64,000 nt of DNA. It comes from Candidatus Poribacteria bacterium. GTDB lineage: Bacteria; Poribacteria; WGA-4E; WGA-3G. The notes below the pieces were generated by a model. It saw only the letters and a program-made list of their open reading frames with translations. It was not told the DNA's origin and searched no databases. Position numbers and translations under genes: made by a program. The stretch spans positions 124,001-188,000 of the forward strand of contig JAJEEK010000050.1 of NCBI GenBank assembly GCA_022821065.1. Reading direction: 5' to 3'. Of the stretch, positions 61,407 through 64,000 are shown in pieces; position 1 is the stretch's first letter, and the number at the start of each line of letters is the position of its first letter.

Positions 61407-62159
61407 TTTAAGATGAAGGATTGACTGCTGTGCTTCAGTGAGTCCTTCCATAACGTTTGAACTAAAATGTAAACCTTGACCGCCCCAATCCGGCATATAA
61501 CCGATACTGTAGCAGTAATAAAGTGTCCGTCTCGGTCTGCCAGAGATGTTGATCACCGAGCCGTGTGTCAACGCCTCGGTAAAGATAATAGCATCCCCCG
61601 CTTTCGCTGGAATCGGTGTCAACACTGGGTTCTCATTAGGATGGGTTCCCCAGGGTTTGGGAAAATTGCTTTTGTGTGCTCCCGGTATAGCAGCGAAACA
61701 CCCGTCTTGCACGTCGCAATCCAACATCGGAAAAACCGCCTTCGTTAAGGTCGATACCATCTGTCCGTTTTTGCAGTGGTACTGGCATTTCGGGATAATC
61801 GGGGTGCCGTGCATGTGCAGACCGGTATAACCGCCACCCCACCGATAAATCGTATAGGTGTGATTGAGTCGGTAGGGTCCCCCGGTTACGCCTTGAACCA
61901 CGTCCAACACCTCTGGGAGATCAATCAGTGCGTTAAAAGCACTGTCTGCTTCAAGGATATTGGAGATATAGAGTTCCTTGTCTGATCGGTTTGTGCCAAG
62001 ACACAACGGCGGCGGATAATCTTCGGGTGGCATCTCTTCGTATTGATCCAACACCGCGTTACACGCATCAATTGCAGTCTTTGGAACAACATCCTTCAGC
62101 ACAATAAAACCTTGCAGGTCGAATAGATATTTTTGTTCGTCTGTCATTTTTCTACCCAT
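61404..62159 (-). CDS. Phytanoyl-CoA dioxygenase (PhyH) family protein
   Basis: 251 residues, short but complete for bacterial PhyH. FDLQGFIVLKDVVPKTAIDACNAVLDQYE is the family N-terminus. The Fe(II)-binding facial triad region reads GLHMHGTP, with the usual H-x-D replaced by H-M-H, and the distal His is probably in ALTHGS; RRTLYYCYS carries the 2-oxoglutarate-binding Arg. The variant triad could change metal or substrate handling. GGAGG stands three bases before the ATG at 62159, and a second ATG follows four codons on. Such proteins are abundant in Poribacteria; the substrate is unknown. Confidence 0.8.
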   Translation of the reverse strand: MGRKMTDEQKYLFDLQGFIVLKDVVPKTAIDACNAVLDQYEEMPPEDYPPPLCLGTNRSDKELYISNILEADSAFNALIDLPEVLDVVQGVTGGPYRLNHTYTIYRWGGGYTGLHMHGTPIIPKCQYHCKNGQMVSTLTKAVFPMLDCDVQDGCFAAIPGAHKSNFPKPWGTHPNENPVLTPIPAKAGDAIIFTEALTHGSVINISGRPRRTLYYCYSIGYMPDWGGQGLHFSSNVMEGLTEAQQSILHLK

Positions 62160-62211
62160 GGACCTCCGAATTTAACAGTTTATAGTAAAGTTTAGAATTA
62201 ATAGGACACTC

Positions 62212-62290
62212 CGTACCGGTTCGGTTAGAAACCGTGAAGAAACACCCCAGCAAAAACCCTATCAGGGGGAGGAAAGTGTCTCTTTATTTT
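62212..62290. repeat. Hairpin module related to the composite repeats
   Basis: GGTTCGGTTAGAAACCGTGAAGAAACACCCCAGC then AAAAACCCTATCAGGGGGAGG. The GAAGAAACAC..CAGCAAAA part matches 17704-17725. It fills the gap between the PhyH and YCF48 genes. Confidence 0.5.
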
Positions 62291-62314
62291 TAGGTTCCAC
62301 TATAAAAAATCTAT

Positions 62315-64000
62315 TTACGGAATCGCTTCATATTTGAGAATTGTTCCGTTTTGACCAACGATCCATCCACTATCTGCCCGACTGATGTAAATCGACTTCA
62401 GATCTGTACGGGTATCTGTGCGTTGCGGTCGCCAATTTTGCCCCCTATCATTTGTATGGAGGACTAACCCCTGCTTTCCAACAATCCAACCTTCTTTTTC
62501 GGAACGGAAAAACACGTCGTCAAGAAAATATTGCGTATGACTTTCTTGGCGGATCCAACTCTTCCCTCGATCCCCCGTGTGATATATCCGTCCATCAATC
62601 CCGACAACCCATCCGATGTCTGGTGAAACAAAGTAGACTGCATCAAGCCAGATATTGTCACTGCCATCCGATTTCAAAAGCCGACGACTCAGTTTCGACG
62701 ATTTCCACGTTTCGCCGCCATCAACTGTATGTAATGCCGTTCCGAAGAGACCGACTGCCCAACCCTCCATTTTTGAAGTAAAGTGGACATCAAATAGGTT
62801 CCAAGTTGTTCCGCTCTCCTGTCGTTGCCACGTCTTTCCGCCATCATCTGTGTGGATGATTTCACCACCACTTCCGACACACCACCCAGTATTTTCATCT
62901 ACAAAGAAGAGGCCGAGCAGGTCCTGTTGCGTCTCGGAAGTCTGGCGTTCCCAGACAACTCCAGCATTTATGGTGTGCAGAACGACACCGGCTTCAGCGA
63001 CTGCCCACCCTTTTTGCCGAGAGACAAAGTGCGTGGCACCGAAGCACTCCGTTGTACGACTATCTTGTGCCTGCCACTTGACACCACCATCCTCAGTTCG
63101 TAGGATAGCCCCTCGATCCCCGACAACATAGCCTTCTTCAGGCGAAACAGCGCAGACCCCTACCAAAAGATGACTCGGATTCGATTGTGACTCCCACGTC
63201 ACGCCGCCGTTTCGGGTGTGCAGAATCGTGCCATTTTCACCAACGACCCATCCGAGTTGTTTAGAGATAAAGTCAACACCGAGCAGGACGGCATCTGCAC
63301 TGTTATGAAAACGTGGGCCGCCGCGTTGATGTTTCCATTTTCCTTTTCCACCGGACGACGTATGGAGAATCACACCCAAATCGCCGACAATCCATCCGTT
63401 CTGATCATCCGTGAACTCAACATCGTAGAGCGTAAAGGTATGCAACGGTTCATTGCCGAGATATTCGGGTTGCCCGTAACTGGTTTTATGGCGTTGGTTG
63501 CTTCCATCTGTGATGAATTGCCATGTCTTTCCACCATCGGACGTTGTGAAAACACTCCGCCGATCTCCGACGACCCAACCTGTCTGGTGGTCTATGAAAT
63601 AGATACTAAATAGTGCAACTTCTGTGGCGAACTGCTCACGCCATGTAACACCACCATCCGTTGTCTGATAGATATAGCCCGCATTTTCTTTTCTTGTTGA
63701 TGTCGGTGTATTATAGGTGACGATCCATCCGTGGTTTTCATTTACAAAATGTATGCCTTTCAAGGACTTACGACCGAATACACTTCCGTCAATCTCGGTA
63801 AATGTTTTTCCGCCATCGGTTGTCTTGAGGAGTGTACCCCAATCTCCGACGATCCAACCTATGTCCTCAAAAATAAAAAGATCGTTTAGGTTATTCTTTG
63901 TAGACGTTTCAATCGACTCCCACGTTTTTCCAGCGTCGGAAGTGTGAATGAGTACGCCTTCTTCACCGATAGACCAACCTTCCAATGCTGAGCGGAAATA
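62315..64000 (-). CDS. YCF48/BNR-repeat beta-propeller protein (5' end beyond the window)
   Basis: The frame is open to the right edge and its first visible residues (YFRSALEGWSIGEEGVLIHTSDAGKTW) are already a repeat unit, so the start lies outside; an in-frame TTG near 63985 is not a credible start. About a dozen units of the form GWIVGDWGTLLKTTDGGKTF repeat every 45-50 residues, the YCF48/photosystem II assembly factor-like and BNR/Asp-box pattern. In heterotrophs such proteins are exported propellers of unknown target. No catalytic residues can be named. The C-terminus ends IVGQNGTILKYEAIP without an anchor or sorting domain. Confidence 0.88.
   Translation of the reverse strand, partial: YFRSALEGWSIGEEGVLIHTSDAGKTWESIETSTKNNLNDLFIFEDIGWIVGDWGTLLKTTDGGKTFTEIDGSVFGRKSLKGIHFVNENHGWIVTYNTPTSTRKENAGYIYQTTDGGVTWREQFATEVALFSIYFIDHQTGWVVGDRRSVFTTSDGGKTWQFITDGSNQRHKTSYGQPEYLGNEPLHTFTLYDVEFTDDQNGWIVGDLGVILHTSSGGKGKWKHQRGGPRFHNSADAVLLGVDFISKQLGWVVGENGTILHTRNGGVTWESQSNPSHLLVGVCAVSPEEGYVVGDRGAILRTEDGGVKWQAQDSRTTECFGATHFVSRQKGWAVAEAGVVLHTINAGVVWERQTSETQQDLLGLFFVDENTGWCVGSGGEIIHTDDGGKTWQRQESGTTWNLFDVHFTSKMEGWAVGLFGTALHTVDGGETWKSSKLSRRLLKSDGSDNIWLDAVYFVSPDIGWVVGIDGRIYHTGDRGKSWIRQESHTQYFLDDVFFRSEKEGWIVGKQGLVLHTNDRGQNWRPQRTDTRTDLKSIYISRADSGWIVGQNGTILKYEAIP

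Noticed and set aside
1..64000. CRISPR arrays or prophage
   Set aside because: Repeats found are dispersed single elements without regular spacers, and no phage structural or integrase genes are visible.

Overview
The window looks like a bacterial chromosome of the kind seen in Candidatus Poribacteria or a similar marine or sponge-associated lineage. This is inference from gene content: SUMF1/FGE-fold lipoproteins, several Gfo/Idh/MocA oxidoreductases, a phytanoyl-CoA dioxygenase, a CaiB/BaiF CoA-transferase, large beta-propeller proteins (WD40, Reg_prop, YCF48) and repeat-rich intergenic DNA. I saw no rRNA, tRNA, CRISPR array or phage structural gene. Genes are dense and mostly on the minus strand from 20 kb onward.

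Layout. 1-2.3 kb: minus-strand run of three predicted lipoproteins (two SUMF1-fold proteins, then a di-haem cytochrome c peroxidase cut by the window edge). 2.6-3.4 kb: a secreted protein of unknown role. 3.8-5.2 kb: a complete ISAs1-type insertion sequence with matching terminal repeats and a 10-bp target duplication. 5.2-16.8 kb: an A/T-rich defence island built around DNA phosphorothioation. dndC, dndD and dndE lie on the minus strand. They converge on a plus-strand set: a PLD-SF2 helicase fusion, a 57-residue ORF, a second DndD-like SMC ATPase, a probable phosphorothioation-associated protein 4, a GHKL ATPase and an unrecognised protein. The plus-strand genes start from two near-identical promoters. 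16.8-18.1 kb: repeats and a small frameshifted gene. 18.1-42.9 kb: metabolic and housekeeping genes (tandem Gfo/Idh enzymes, a THUMP methyltransferase, a double alpha/beta hydrolase, a CoA-transferase, purC, an ABC transporter, a thioesterase, two NTF2-fold envelope proteins, disA, cyclophilin, a KamA-like radical SAM enzyme, potD, a rhodanese and a third Gfo/Idh). 43.1-45.7 kb: a XamI-like type II restriction-modification pair. 45.7-51.2 kb: a small conserved protein, an AAA ATPase with an apparent N-terminal frameshift, PspA and a WD40 protein. 51.6-64 kb: a membrane gluzincin-TPR protein, a sugar kinase-nucleotidyltransferase fusion, a SpoIIE phosphatase with a sensor propeller, dapL, PhyH and a YCF48-repeat protein open at the right edge.

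How they may work together. DndCDE would place sulfur in the DNA backbone. The plus-strand set lacks recognisable DndFGH, SspE or SspFGH, yet has nuclease, translocase and ATPase parts, so it is the best candidate for an unusual phosphorothioate-dependent restriction module. The XamI pair is a second, independent defence locus.

Repeats are a second theme. A 119-bp element with 12-bp perfect terminal inverted repeats occurs four times (2304, 27387, 28127, 32679). Three same-orientation copies bracket a TPR lipoprotein gene and an ABC transporter operon. Two further hairpin families fill many intergenic gaps. All product names come from motif recognition by eye; no database search was run.
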